Shown here: one piece after another, positions 1 through 8,211 of the stretch | Numbering within the stretch: position 1 is the stretch's first letter | How the letters are laid out: each line of letters starts with the position of its first letter | Assembly: GCA_963765375.1 (NCBI GenBank) | Contig: CAVXVZ010000005.1 | Location: forward strand, 310,001-374,000 | DNA: 64,000 nucleotides | Reading direction: 5' to 3' | Source of the DNA: Roseiarcus sp963765375 | GTDB taxonomy: Bacteria; Pseudomonadota; Alphaproteobacteria; Rhizobiales; Beijerinckiaceae | Made by a program: the position numbers and the translations under genes | The notes under the pieces: model-generated | Database searches by the model: none | Told to the model about the DNA's origin: nothing | What the model saw: only the letters and a program-made list of their open reading frames with translations

Positions 1-2
1 GG

Positions 3-116
3 CTCGAGGCGAACTTCGACAAGATCGGCGTCGAAAGCACGCTTGACATGGACCGGACCCTGAGCCGGGACCCGGCAAAGGCGCCGACGATCGGCGCGCC
101 GGCGACGGCGCGATAG
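3..116 (+). CDS. C-terminal end of an unidentified protein (partial)
   Basis: An open frame runs in from the left edge and stops at a TAG at 114-116, giving 37 residues rich in charged residues and then Ala/Pro (ending IGAPATAR). It converges on the enoyl-CoA hydratase gene, only 10 bases away. The fragment carries no recognisable motif, so no family can be named. The call rests on an uninterrupted frame with GC-rich third positions that ends neatly before the opposing gene. Confidence 0.45.
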   Translation, partial: LEANFDKIGVESTLDMDRTLSRDPAKAPTIGAPATAR

Positions 117-126
117 CGGGTCGGCG

Positions 127-900
127 CTACCGGTTCTCGAACTTGGCTTCGCGCTTCTCCGCGAAGGCCTTCATGCCTTCCTTCTGGTCCTCGGTCGCAA
201 AGAGCGAATGGAAGATGCGGCGCTCGAAGCGGACGCCTTCGGCAAGCGTCGTCTCGTAGGCGCGGTTGACGCTCTCCTTGGCGGCGTAGACCGCCGGCGT
301 CGACAGGCCGGCGATGGTCGCAGCGACCTTGAGCGCCTCCTCGATCAGCTTGTCGGCCGTCAGGACGCGGGAGACGAGCCCCGAGCGCTCGGCTTCGGCG
401 GCGTCCATCATCCGTCCGGTCAGGATCATCTCCATCGCTTTCGACTTGCCGACAAAGCGGGTCAGGCGCTGTGTGCCGCCGGCGCCGGGGATGACCCCAA
501 GCTTGATCTCCGGCTGGCCGAACTTGGCGGTGTCGGCGGCGAGAATGAAATCGCACATCATGGCGATCTCGCATCCGCCGCCAAGCGCAAATCCGGCGAC
601 GGCGGCGATGATCGGTTTGCGCAGGCGGGTCACGTTTTCCCACCGGCCGATGAAATCGCCGAGGAAGGCCTCGGCGAAGGTCTTGTCCTGCATCTCCCTG
701 ATGTCGGCGCCGGCGGCGAAGGCCTTCTCGGAGCCGGTCAGCACGATCGCGCCGATGGCGGGATCGGCCTCGTAGGCTTCGAGCGCCGCATTGAGGTCCT
801 CGATCAGCGGCGTCGACAGGGCGTTCAGAACCTGCGGCCGGTTGAGCCGGATGAGGCCGACGCGGCCATGGGTCTCGACGATGATGTTGGCGTAGGTCAT
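127..900 (-). CDS. Enoyl-CoA hydratase (crotonase family)
   Basis: The 257-residue protein has the usual crotonase length. It should add water to trans-2-enoyl-CoA in fatty-acid or phenylacetate-type beta-oxidation in the cytosol. The N-terminal strand (GLIRLNRPQVLNALS) and the oxyanion-hole loop (FAAGADIREM, then GFALGGGCEIAMMCD) are present. Both catalytic glutamates of mitochondrial-type hydratases can be seen, one in GGGCE near residue 110 and one in GQPEIKLGVIPGAGGTQRL near residue 130. That points to a true hydratase and not an isomerase or a dehalogenase-like relative. It stands alone between a converging gene and a membrane-protein gene on the same strand. The precise pathway cannot be read from the context. 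Confidence 0.9.
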   Translation of the reverse strand: MTYANIIVETHGRVGLIRLNRPQVLNALSTPLIEDLNAALEAYEADPAIGAIVLTGSEKAFAAGADIREMQDKTFAEAFLGDFIGRWENVTRLRKPIIAAVAGFALGGGCEIAMMCDFILAADTAKFGQPEIKLGVIPGAGGTQRLTRFVGKSKAMEMILTGRMMDAAEAERSGLVSRVLTADKLIEEALKVAATIAGLSTPAVYAAKESVNRAYETTLAEGVRFERRIFHSLFATEDQKEGMKAFAEKREAKFENR

Positions 901-982
901 GGGGCCGGCTCCCGGTGCGACTTCACCTGACGCCTACCCAATAGGCGACCTCGTGAAAAGGGCGCGAGCTTGCTCGGAACGC

Positions 983-2896
983 TCACTTGCAGATGTCCGC
1001 CACCGGCAGGCTTGACGCGCCCGGCCCCGAGGTTACCGCAAATCTGCGGATTGCAACGCCGAGCAAACGCGTATCCCCGGACGCCGGAGGGCGATGCGCC
1101 TCAGGGAGCCGCAGCGCGAGGGCATTCTGGCTTTTCATGACGCCCGGCGGCAGGTTGAACTGCAGCCGCGTCCAGCGCGGCTCAGTCAGAACGACGGCGC
1201 CGATTTCGGTCCCGTTGACGTCGATGCCGACATGCTGCAGGGGATGGCCGGGATCGACCAGCGGCAGGACTTCCATCGTGAGGCTGCGGACCTCCCCGGG
1301 AGGCGGCGCGAACAGAATCTCCGCGTCGTTTCCGTCGGTCCAGCGAAATTCAGTCTCACGTCCGGAAATGCCGTCTCCGGCGAAGCGATCGGAACAGGCG
1401 GAGGGCATTTGCACCCACGCGTCCCGCGGCAAAGGGCTGAGGTCCCGGATCGGCCGGCGTTTGACAAATGCCGCGAGAAACTGCGGGTCAGACCAATCCC
1501 ACAAGCGCTCGGGCGCGTCGTCCACGCTCACGGGGCTGACGTTCCACTGCATGCCGCGCGGCGAGCTGACGCCGCCGATATGAACGAAGGCTTCCCAGCA
1601 AGCGAGGACGCCGAACAGCGAAAGCAGCGCGGCCCGCGCCGGCCTGCCTAGATTGCCGACAGCCTGCGCCATGATCAGCGCGAGGAGCGCTACCGCCGGC
1701 AAGGCGGCTTGAAACAATCGCGGGCCGTAGCTGAACCCGCCCCACCACATCTCGGAACCGCTGATGCTCAGGATGACGAGCGTGATGGCGGCGACAGCGA
1801 TCGCGCTCGCCACCAGAAGCCTGCGGTCTTTGACTACGAAAAACGGCGTGAAAAAGAGGAGAAGGGCCGAGGGCATGAACCAGAGGAGCCCGCGCGAGGG
1901 ACTGACAAGGACGCCCAGGATATGCGAGGGGTTGAACGACTCGACCCGCGTCGGCGCAAAGTACGGCGGGAGGAGCGCGCCATAGGTTATGAAAGACGTC
2001 GCGCCGAACGCTATCGCAAAGGCAAGGCAAGTCGCCGCAAACCAAACCTTGGAACGGAGCGGAATCTCAGGCGCAAGAACGACGAGCAGGCCCAGCATCG
2101 CCGAGGGAATCGCGTAGAGCGGCTTCATCATGAAGGCAAGCGAAAGCAGCGCCGCAAGAAGAAACGGCCAATAGGGTGTCGCCCGCCGGGCGACGATGAC
2201 GCGCATGAACACGTAGAGCGCCGCGAAGCAGAGCGGCAGCGCGAAAGTGTCCGACCAAAGCCCGCGGCTCGTGCTGGAGGCGATCAACCCCACGCCAAGC
2301 CATGCCGCAAGCGCCATCGCAAGCGGCCGCGCAGTCACGCAACGCGCCGCCGCGTAGAAAAATACGATCGTCAGGGCCGCAAGCGCCGCGGCGAGAATTC
2401 GCTGATAGAGGCTGTTGCGATCCTCGCGGAACGCGACGCCGTCATAAACAGGCGCTCCGAGCGCGGACGTCAGCATCGAAACTGGCGCGCATAGGAAGCT
2501 CGGCCAATTGGGATAGAGCGGCAACAGCGGATAGGTCGCGTCGGAAATGCCCGCGGCGGCGCCCGGGACATAGCGCGCGATTTCCCGCAGGATATAGAAA
2601 TCGGCGCCGCGCCCTTTGCCGAATGGGCCTATGCCGGCCTTTCTTGCCGTTGCAATGACGTCGGGAGCAAGATCCGTCGAAGGGATAAGGAAATAGTAGT
2701 TGTCGACGAGCGGCTTGTTGGCGTCGGCTTTGACCAACGCCCTCATGTCGAGGCTGCCGCTTCTTACGAAGGCGTCCGATATGCCCAGGACGTAGCGGCT
2801 ATCCGTGATCTCCAGTTCCGGAATCAAATAGTAGAAGGCCATGAGCGCCGAGAAAGCGACAACCCACCCAAGCCTCATCGATGACTGAATACCCAT
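983..2896 (-). CDS. Large polytopic membrane protein, glycosyltransferase-like
   Basis: The product is 637 residues. A membrane anchor lies at residues 8-25, followed by a short extracytoplasmic stretch with an acidic pair (ITDSRY) and a lipid-sugar-transferase-like loop. About ten further hydrophobic segments run to about residue 430. The last 200 residues are soluble and beta-rich (VGIDVNGTEIGAVVL), like a periplasmic carbohydrate-binding sandwich. This architecture resembles GT-C-fold integral membrane glycosyltransferases that use polyprenyl-phosphate sugars. No diagnostic catalytic motif was confirmed, so substrate and activity are open. The adjoining UDP-xylose synthase, second GT-C-like protein and GT2 gene suggest a role in surface glycan or lipid decoration. 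A second ATG 18 bases downstream (MRLGW) is an equally plausible start. Confidence 0.6.
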   Translation of the reverse strand: MGIQSSMRLGWVVAFSALMAFYYLIPELEITDSRYVLGISDAFVRSGSLDMRALVKADANKPLVDNYYFLIPSTDLAPDVIATARKAGIGPFGKGRGADFYILREIARYVPGAAAGISDATYPLLPLYPNWPSFLCAPVSMLTSALGAPVYDGVAFREDRNSLYQRILAAALAALTIVFFYAAARCVTARPLAMALAAWLGVGLIASSTSRGLWSDTFALPLCFAALYVFMRVIVARRATPYWPFLLAALLSLAFMMKPLYAIPSAMLGLLVVLAPEIPLRSKVWFAATCLAFAIAFGATSFITYGALLPPYFAPTRVESFNPSHILGVLVSPSRGLLWFMPSALLLFFTPFFVVKDRRLLVASAIAVAAITLVILSISGSEMWWGGFSYGPRLFQAALPAVALLALIMAQAVGNLGRPARAALLSLFGVLACWEAFVHIGGVSSPRGMQWNVSPVSVDDAPERLWDWSDPQFLAAFVKRRPIRDLSPLPRDAWVQMPSACSDRFAGDGISGRETEFRWTDGNDAEILFAPPPGEVRSLTMEVLPLVDPGHPLQHVGIDVNGTEIGAVVLTEPRWTRLQFNLPPGVMKSQNALALRLPEAHRPPASGDTRLLGVAIRRFAVTSGPGASSLPVADICK

Positions 2897-3145
2897 GCGG
2901 TCCGTTTCTCACTCGGCTCGGGATCGTTCGCCGCCCACCAGAAATCCTTATATTTCAAGCGATGCGGAATGACGCGGTCGATGCCCGGCCGCTGCGGCCA
3001 TCAAGGCGGATTGGTTGTCGTCAAGGCCGCGCTCGACCGCCGCCGCCTTCGTTTCGGCTGGGAAGGTCGATTGTCATAGGGGCCTCTGTTATGAAGAGTT
3101 TCTCCGGTCGCAATGTGCGGCCAGCCCGGCTGGAGACATGGGGAA

Positions 3146-4168
3146 ATGGGGACAAAGACCGCAAGGCGGGTGCTGGTGACCGGAGGAGCCGGCTTTCTGG
3201 GTTCCCATCTCTGCGAGCGGCTGCTCGAGAAGGGCCAGGAAGTCCTATGCGTAGACAACTTCTTCTCCAGCAGCCGAGGCAACGTCGCTGACCTGTTGGG
3301 CAATGCGCGCTTCGAACTCATGCGCCACGACGTCACGTTCCCCCTCTATGTGGAAGTCGATGAGATCTTCAACCTTGCCTGTCCGGCTTCTCCGGTGCAC
3401 TATCAATCCGATCCCGTCCAAACGACCAAGACCAGCGTCATTGGCGCCATCAATATGCTTGGCCTCGCCAAACGCCTGAAGGTCAAGATTCTTCAGGCAT
3501 CGACCTCCGAGGTCTACGGGGACCCCGACATCCACCCGCAGACTGAGGAATACTGGGGCAACGTCAATCCCATTGGATTGCGATCGTGCTACGACGAAGC
3601 AAAGCGATGTTCGGAGACGCTGTTTTTCGACTATCGGCGGCAGCACAATCTGGCCATCAAGGTCGTGCGCATCTTCAACACCTACGGCCCCCGCATGCAC
3701 CCCAATGATGGTCGGGTCGTGTCGAATTTCATCATCCAGGCCTTGAAAGGCGAGGATATCACGATTTATGGCGACGGCAGCCAGTCGCGCTCTTTCTGCT
3801 ACGTCGACGATCTCGTTGAGGCGTTGCTTTTGATGATGGAGACCTCGCCTGACGTGACTGGGCCGATCAATATCGGCAACCCATCCGAGTCGACGATTTT
3901 TGAGCTCGCCGAGCTCGTCGTCGCAATGACCGGCGCGAAGTCCAAGATCAGGTTTGGGCCGCTGCCTTCGGACGACCCGAGGCAGCGCCAGCCGGATATC
4001 TTCAAAGCAAAGACTGTTCTGGGTTGGCAGCCGAAGACCCAGCTCCGGGAAGGCCTCGCGAAGACAATCGCATATTTTGATAGTATTTTGTCGGAAGGCG
4101 TCAGGCCGCCCTTGGCGCTAACCTGCATTTCTCACGCGGGTGGCGCATCGGGGTCCAGAATCAGCTAA
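3146..4168 (+). CDS. UDP-glucuronate decarboxylase (UDP-xylose synthase), 3' end altered by an IS
   Basis: This extended-SDR enzyme should convert UDP-glucuronate to UDP-xylose with bound NAD. Counting from the ATG at 3146, which is preceded by a GGGGA stretch, the Rossmann motif GGAGFLG is at 13-19. The catalytic Thr-Ser-Glu (TSEVYG) is at 120-125 and the YxxxK pair is at Tyr149/Lys153. The PASP motif near residue 80 and the RIFNTYGPRMHPNDGRVVSNF segment are typical of UXS. The body ends normally at about residue 325. The insertion sequence that starts at 4122 then supplies 15 foreign residues and the stop at 4166-4168. Without it the frame would read through one CTAA into RQVK and a TAG at 5806-5808, giving 329 residues. 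The product now has 340 residues and probably remains active because the core is complete. A start at 3113 is possible but has a weaker context. Confidence 0.88.
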   Translation: MGTKTARRVLVTGGAGFLGSHLCERLLEKGQEVLCVDNFFSSSRGNVADLLGNARFELMRHDVTFPLYVEVDEIFNLACPASPVHYQSDPVQTTKTSVIGAINMLGLAKRLKVKILQASTSEVYGDPDIHPQTEEYWGNVNPIGLRSCYDEAKRCSETLFFDYRRQHNLAIKVVRIFNTYGPRMHPNDGRVVSNFIIQALKGEDITIYGDGSQSRSFCYVDDLVEALLLMMETSPDVTGPINIGNPSESTIFELAELVVAMTGAKSKIRFGPLPSDDPRQRQPDIFKAKTVLGWQPKTQLREGLAKTIAYFDSILSEGVRPPLALTCISHAGGASGSRIS

Positions 4169-5794
4169 ACTTGTTTTGCGATCAACGAGTTACGCTGATT
4201 CAAAGGGGACTCCGATGCTGACGCAGTGTAGCCCGACAGAGATGGAGTTTGGAAGGGCTGGCGGGCGGCGGGTTGTGGCGGATTTCGACGGCGGGCTGGT
4301 GTCCTCGGACGCGGGGGCTTTGCTGCTGGGCGAGACGGACAAGGCGATCGGCCTCATCGATCGATTTACCGCGTGCTTCGGCGATCATCGCAGCCCGCTC
4401 TTCACCGTGCATGCGCTCAAGGCTCTGATCGGGCAGCGGGTGTTCGGCCTGGCGCTCGGTTATGAGGACCTCAACGACCACGACGACTTGCGTCGCGATC
4501 CGGTTCTGGGCGTGCTTCTGGGCAAGCTCGAGCGCGATGGCGATGAGCCGTCGCCGCTGGCGGGCAAGAGCACATTGAACCGGCTGGAGCATGCGCCGGG
4601 CGCGGGCAAGAGGCCGCGCTATCACAAGATCAGCCACGATGGCGCGGCGATCGAGCGGCTGTTTGTCGAACTGTTTCTCGACGCGCACGCCAAGGCGCCG
4701 CGTCAGATCGTGCTCGACCTCGATGCGACCGACGATCCGTTGCACGGCGATCAGGAGGGGCGGTTCTTTCACGGCTATTACGACTGCTATTGCTACCTGC
4801 CGCTCTATGTTTTCTGCGGCCGCCATCTTCTGGCCGCCAAGCTGCGGCCCTCAAACATCGACGGCAGCGCCGGGGCGCAAGACGAGATGGCGCGCATTAT
4901 CCAGCAAATCCGCGCGCGCTGGCCGCGGGTGAAGATCGTGCTGCGCGCCAACTCCGGCTTCGCCCGCGAGGCCTTGATGGCCTGGTGCGAGGCCAACGCG
5001 GTCGACTACGTGTTCGGCCTGGCGCGCAACGCGCGGCTGGAGGCGCGCATCGCCGACGCCTTGAGCGAGGCGCGGACGATGTCGCAGGCGAACGAGGGCC
5101 AGCCGGCGCGGGTGTTTCGCGACTTCGAATGGTCGACCAAGGAGAGCTGGTCGCGCCGCCGCCGGGTGATCGGCAAGGCCGAATGGACGGGCGGCGAGGC
5201 CAATCCTCGTTTTCTCGTGACCTCGCTCAAGGCCGACGCCTGGCGCGCCAAGCCGCTTTACGAAAAGCTCTATTGCGCGCGCGGCGAGATGGAGAACCGG
5301 ATCAAGGAGTGCCAGGGCGATCTCTTCGCCGACCGCACCTCGACAGCCACCCTGCGCGCCAATCAGCTGCGGCTGTGGCTCGCCGCGACGGCCTATGCGC
5401 TCCTGTGCGCGCTGCGCCGCATCGGCCTGGCCCACACTGCGTTCGCGAGCGCGACCTGCGGCACGATCCGCCTGAAACTGCTGAAGCTCGGCGCGCTCGT
5501 CAAAATCAGCGCCCGGCGCGTCAGGATCGCCTTCGCTTCGGCCTGCCCGAACGCCCAGGAATGGCGCCTCGCCGCGGCAAGGCTCGCAAGCGCGCGCGCC
5601 TCGCCAACCTGACGCGCGTCGCCGCGGCGCGACAATGCTCGGCAAACCCTCGGCCCACCGGAGAAACAATCCCCCCCATCGACGAAAATCACCGCGCGCC
5701 CGCGCCACCCACAGTCACGCCCGCACAAACCCGGCCTTCAAATCGCGCCGAAACCGACGTCCAATTGCCCGCCCGCGTGAGAAATGCGGGCTAA
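4118..5794. mobile_element. IS1380-family insertion sequence with 4-bp target duplication
   Basis: The element spans 4122-5790 (1669 bp). It begins CCTGCATTTCTCACGCGGG and ends with the inverse CCCGCGTGAGAAATGCGGG, a 19-bp terminal inverted repeat with one mismatch at the third base. It is flanked on both sides by CTAA (4118-4121 and 5791-5794), the 4-bp duplication expected for IS1380. It carries one transposase gene on the plus strand. The element is intact and lies in the last codons of the UDP-glucuronate decarboxylase gene. Confidence 0.93.
4215..5612 (+). CDS. IS1380-family transposase
   Basis: A DDE transposase of 465 residues from the ATG at 4215, which has a strong AAAGGGGA ribosome site 7 bases upstream. 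Upstream in-frame starts would lie almost in the terminal repeat. The N-terminus (FDGGLVSSDAGALLLGETDK) is the hallmark of this family, followed by LNDHDDLRRDP and the first catalytic Asp in IVLDLDATDDPLHGDQEG near residue 170. The second Asp/Asn region (VKIVLRANSGFARE) and the C-terminal catalytic Glu region (EMENRIKECQGDLFADRTS) follow. All three blocks are intact, so the protein looks active. It moves the element by cut-and-paste. Confidence 0.93.
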   Translation: MLTQCSPTEMEFGRAGGRRVVADFDGGLVSSDAGALLLGETDKAIGLIDRFTACFGDHRSPLFTVHALKALIGQRVFGLALGYEDLNDHDDLRRDPVLGVLLGKLERDGDEPSPLAGKSTLNRLEHAPGAGKRPRYHKISHDGAAIERLFVELFLDAHAKAPRQIVLDLDATDDPLHGDQEGRFFHGYYDCYCYLPLYVFCGRHLLAAKLRPSNIDGSAGAQDEMARIIQQIRARWPRVKIVLRANSGFAREALMAWCEANAVDYVFGLARNARLEARIADALSEARTMSQANEGQPARVFRDFEWSTKESWSRRRRVIGKAEWTGGEANPRFLVTSLKADAWRAKPLYEKLYCARGEMENRIKECQGDLFADRTSTATLRANQLRLWLAATAYALLCALRRIGLAHTAFASATCGTIRLKLLKLGALVKISARRVRIAFASACPNAQEWRLAAARLASARASPT

Positions 5795-5862
5795 GGCAGG
5801 TCAAATAGGTCCAGGACGGCAAAACGGGTGCGGATATTTGCCCGCGACCCTGCCGCGCCACG

Positions 5863-7242
5863 TTATTTCCCAATCTCGAGCAGCTTTTGAGCCACGGGGT
5901 AGTCGCCAGTTTGACGAGTTGCGTGCTGGCGATTCGACGCGAACCTCGCGGCGCGAGAGATCATGTCCGCGGCAAGGAAAACCAGGAGCCCGTCGACCGG
6001 GTAGCGATAGCGTCCGAGGGGTTGGCCTAAGACGTAAGGAAACATCGGCAGAACCAACGCGGCCGCGACATACATGTAGCGCCAGTCCCGGCTGGCGAGG
6101 CCGGTCGCCAGGCCGGCGAAGCCAAGCACCGTGAACGTCTGCAACATGGCCTCCCTGATCGCGACCGGCCCTTTGTCCGGCCACCACATCCAGCGCGGCT
6201 GCATATAGAGTTCCCAGATATGCCTGGCCGCAATCTTGAGGGCGGCGAGGGGATGTTGGCCTATCCACGCCTCGGTGCGGGCGGTCCAGAGTCTGCTGTA
6301 GGCCACCTCGCCTCCCGCATTCTGCAATGCGGCGAGCGCAGACGGACTGGAAGACGGCGAGACTTCAACCATCCGATCGGAATAGACTTTCAGCGGGTCG
6401 GCGGGGCTGACCGCCTTGTCATGGAATCCTAGGGCGAAATTGAACCCGAAGGCGGTTCGCGTCCACACTTTCTCGCCGAACACGGCTTCATTGCGGAGCG
6501 CCCAAGGGTACGAAAGCGCGGTTATCAGCACTGCCGAAACAGCCGTCGTCGCGAAAAAGCCCAACCAGCCGCGCCTTCGCAGCCCCAGCCAGCCAATAAT
6601 TCCGTAACACGCCAGCGCGCCCGCCTCGCTGAACAAACTCAAGACGCCCGCCCCGAACGCAAGCACGCCAAGATTGAGCCAGCTTGGCCGCCGTTGGTCG
6701 CCATCGATCTTGAGAGAGCGCGCGAGACAGACGGCGATCCCCGCCGCGGCGAGCGCGCCCTCCCAGTGCCGAAATTTTCTCATCTCGAGAAAGATGTTGA
6801 GTGGAAGCAGGCAGAGGAAAGCGATTGCGCCGAAACGCGCGAGCGGCGCCACGCCCAGTCTCTCGAATGCGGCGTCGAGGGCCTGAATCGTCACGGTGAT
6901 GAACGCAAGCGAAATGCAGCCCAGGAGAAATTCCGCCGCCGGCGTACCCACGCCGAGCCGGCGATAGACCTCGCCAACCAGCAACGGCATTCCTGGAGAA
7001 AGATGCGCCGTGGGTCCTGTACCCGGCCCCCAAGCGTCCGCAAGTTCGCCGCGGGCCGCGAAGGCTGCGGCAACGTTGAACGCTTCGCTCGTCGGAATCG
7101 TGAAGCCTGTGTAGAACAGATACGCAAATCTGAGGATTGCGCCAAGAACCAGAAGCCCAGCTGCGTGGCGGAAAAAGACTCGGCGATCCGTGAGCGTTTC
7201 ATTGGCGGATGCGATGACGTTAGCGAACCAGGAAGCGTTCAT
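5863..7242 (-). CDS. Polytopic GT-C-like glycosyltransferase / membrane protein
   Basis: The product is 459 residues with about ten to eleven hydrophobic segments. The first is at 27-46, and the loop after it carries TSEAFNVAAAF, placed where ArnT/GT39-type enzymes keep a catalytic acidic residue. A short cytoplasmic C-terminus follows (RQHATRQTGDYPVAQKLLEIGK). The family resemblance is to dolichol- or undecaprenyl-phosphate-sugar-dependent transferases that glycosylate lipids or proteins on the periplasmic face. No signature was strong enough to assign a sugar. It belongs to the same glycan neighbourhood as the UXS gene and the GT2 gene on its other side. Its stop lies only 70 bases from the end of the IS1380 element. 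Confidence 0.6.
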   Translation of the reverse strand: MNASWFANVIASANETLTDRRVFFRHAAGLLVLGAILRFAYLFYTGFTIPTSEAFNVAAAFAARGELADAWGPGTGPTAHLSPGMPLLVGEVYRRLGVGTPAAEFLLGCISLAFITVTIQALDAAFERLGVAPLARFGAIAFLCLLPLNIFLEMRKFRHWEGALAAAGIAVCLARSLKIDGDQRRPSWLNLGVLAFGAGVLSLFSEAGALACYGIIGWLGLRRRGWLGFFATTAVSAVLITALSYPWALRNEAVFGEKVWTRTAFGFNFALGFHDKAVSPADPLKVYSDRMVEVSPSSSPSALAALQNAGGEVAYSRLWTARTEAWIGQHPLAALKIAARHIWELYMQPRWMWWPDKGPVAIREAMLQTFTVLGFAGLATGLASRDWRYMYVAAALVLPMFPYVLGQPLGRYRYPVDGLLVFLAADMISRAARFASNRQHATRQTGDYPVAQKLLEIGK

Positions 7243-7541
7243 CTGGAAGCGCCCCGTTGTCAGCGTTGGGCCCGGTCAAAACCGGGGTCAGTCCGAGAGA
7301 ACCGATACTCGACACATGATTCAGGATTTGTGGCTTACCCGCAACAGCATAACACTCGCGCGAAGTCCTGTTTACATTCTCGCAATCCTTTCCCTTGGCA
7401 ACCAAGTCTAGCATTGCGACGCGCTACAAAAAAGCTGGCCCGCACAGCCGCCGTGGCCACAATTCAGGTTCGGCCGGGAGAAGCGGGATCAAGTCGGCTG
7501 TCGCCCAATCGACACAACCGAACGCGAGCTCGGCAAGAAGC

Positions 7542-8211
7542 TCATTCGGTCACTTGATATTTGCTTTTGATTTCATTGCCTGGCGAAATTCTAAATTTGA
7601 TCAGATAAAAGAGCGCTTTGAACCCGTCTTTCCAGTTGATCTTTTTACCTTCTTGATAAGTTCGACCGTAGTATCGTATCCCTGTCTCATAGATACGCCA
7701 GTTCCTGTTCAGAGCAATCTGAGCGCTTATCTGGACCTCCATCCCAAAATCGTCGGTAGTAACATTCAAAGTCTGAAGCACGGCACGTGTGAACATCTTG
7801 TAGCATACCTCTATATCAGTCAGCGTTTGATTATATAACATATTAAACAAGATAGAAATAAATCGGTTGCCGAGGTAGTGATGGTAATATAGGGAGCGAT
7901 GCGGTTTGCCGTAGAAACGTGACCCGTAGACGACATCGGCGACCGAGCGAACGCCCACAAGTTCATACATAATCCCCCAATCCGACGGGTCGTACTCCAA
8001 GTCAGCGTCTTGGATCACGATGATATCGCCGGAGCAAATCTTCATGGCCGTTCGGATCGCGGCGCCCTTGCCTTTATTCTTATCGTGAAACACAGCCCGG
8101 ACGGCGAGCTTGTTTGAGAACTCTATTGCTGAAACAGGCCTTGGGCTATCGGCAAGAAGTTCAGACTCAGTGGCGACCGGCCCGAAGCGTGTAACCAACC
8201 AATCTCGCGTG
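7542..8211 (-). pseudogene. GT2 glycosyltransferase, C-terminal part split off by an IS
   Basis: This is the downstream part of a dolichol-phosphate-mannose-synthase-like GT2 gene. It contains the KNKGKGAAIRTAM loop, the metal-binding aspartates in VIQDADLEYDPSDW, and the GSRF/EVCYKMF and GRTYQEGKKINWKDGFKAL blocks typical of bactoprenol or dolichol sugar transferases. The sequence is clearly richer in A+T than its neighbours, a sign of transfer. The reading frame is broken at 8204-8211 by the IS1595 element. Joining base 8211 to base 9427 (one target copy) restores an uninterrupted 266-codon frame that reads SRDGTRDWLVTRFGP across the junction. A GTG or ATG inside the fragment might still be translated, but the nucleotide-binding N-terminus is missing, so loss of function is expected. 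Confidence 0.88.

Noticed and set aside
4790..5794. Long plus-strand frame in another phase across the IS1380 transposase
   Set aside because: Arg/Ala-rich composition with no motif. The transposase frame explains the DNA.
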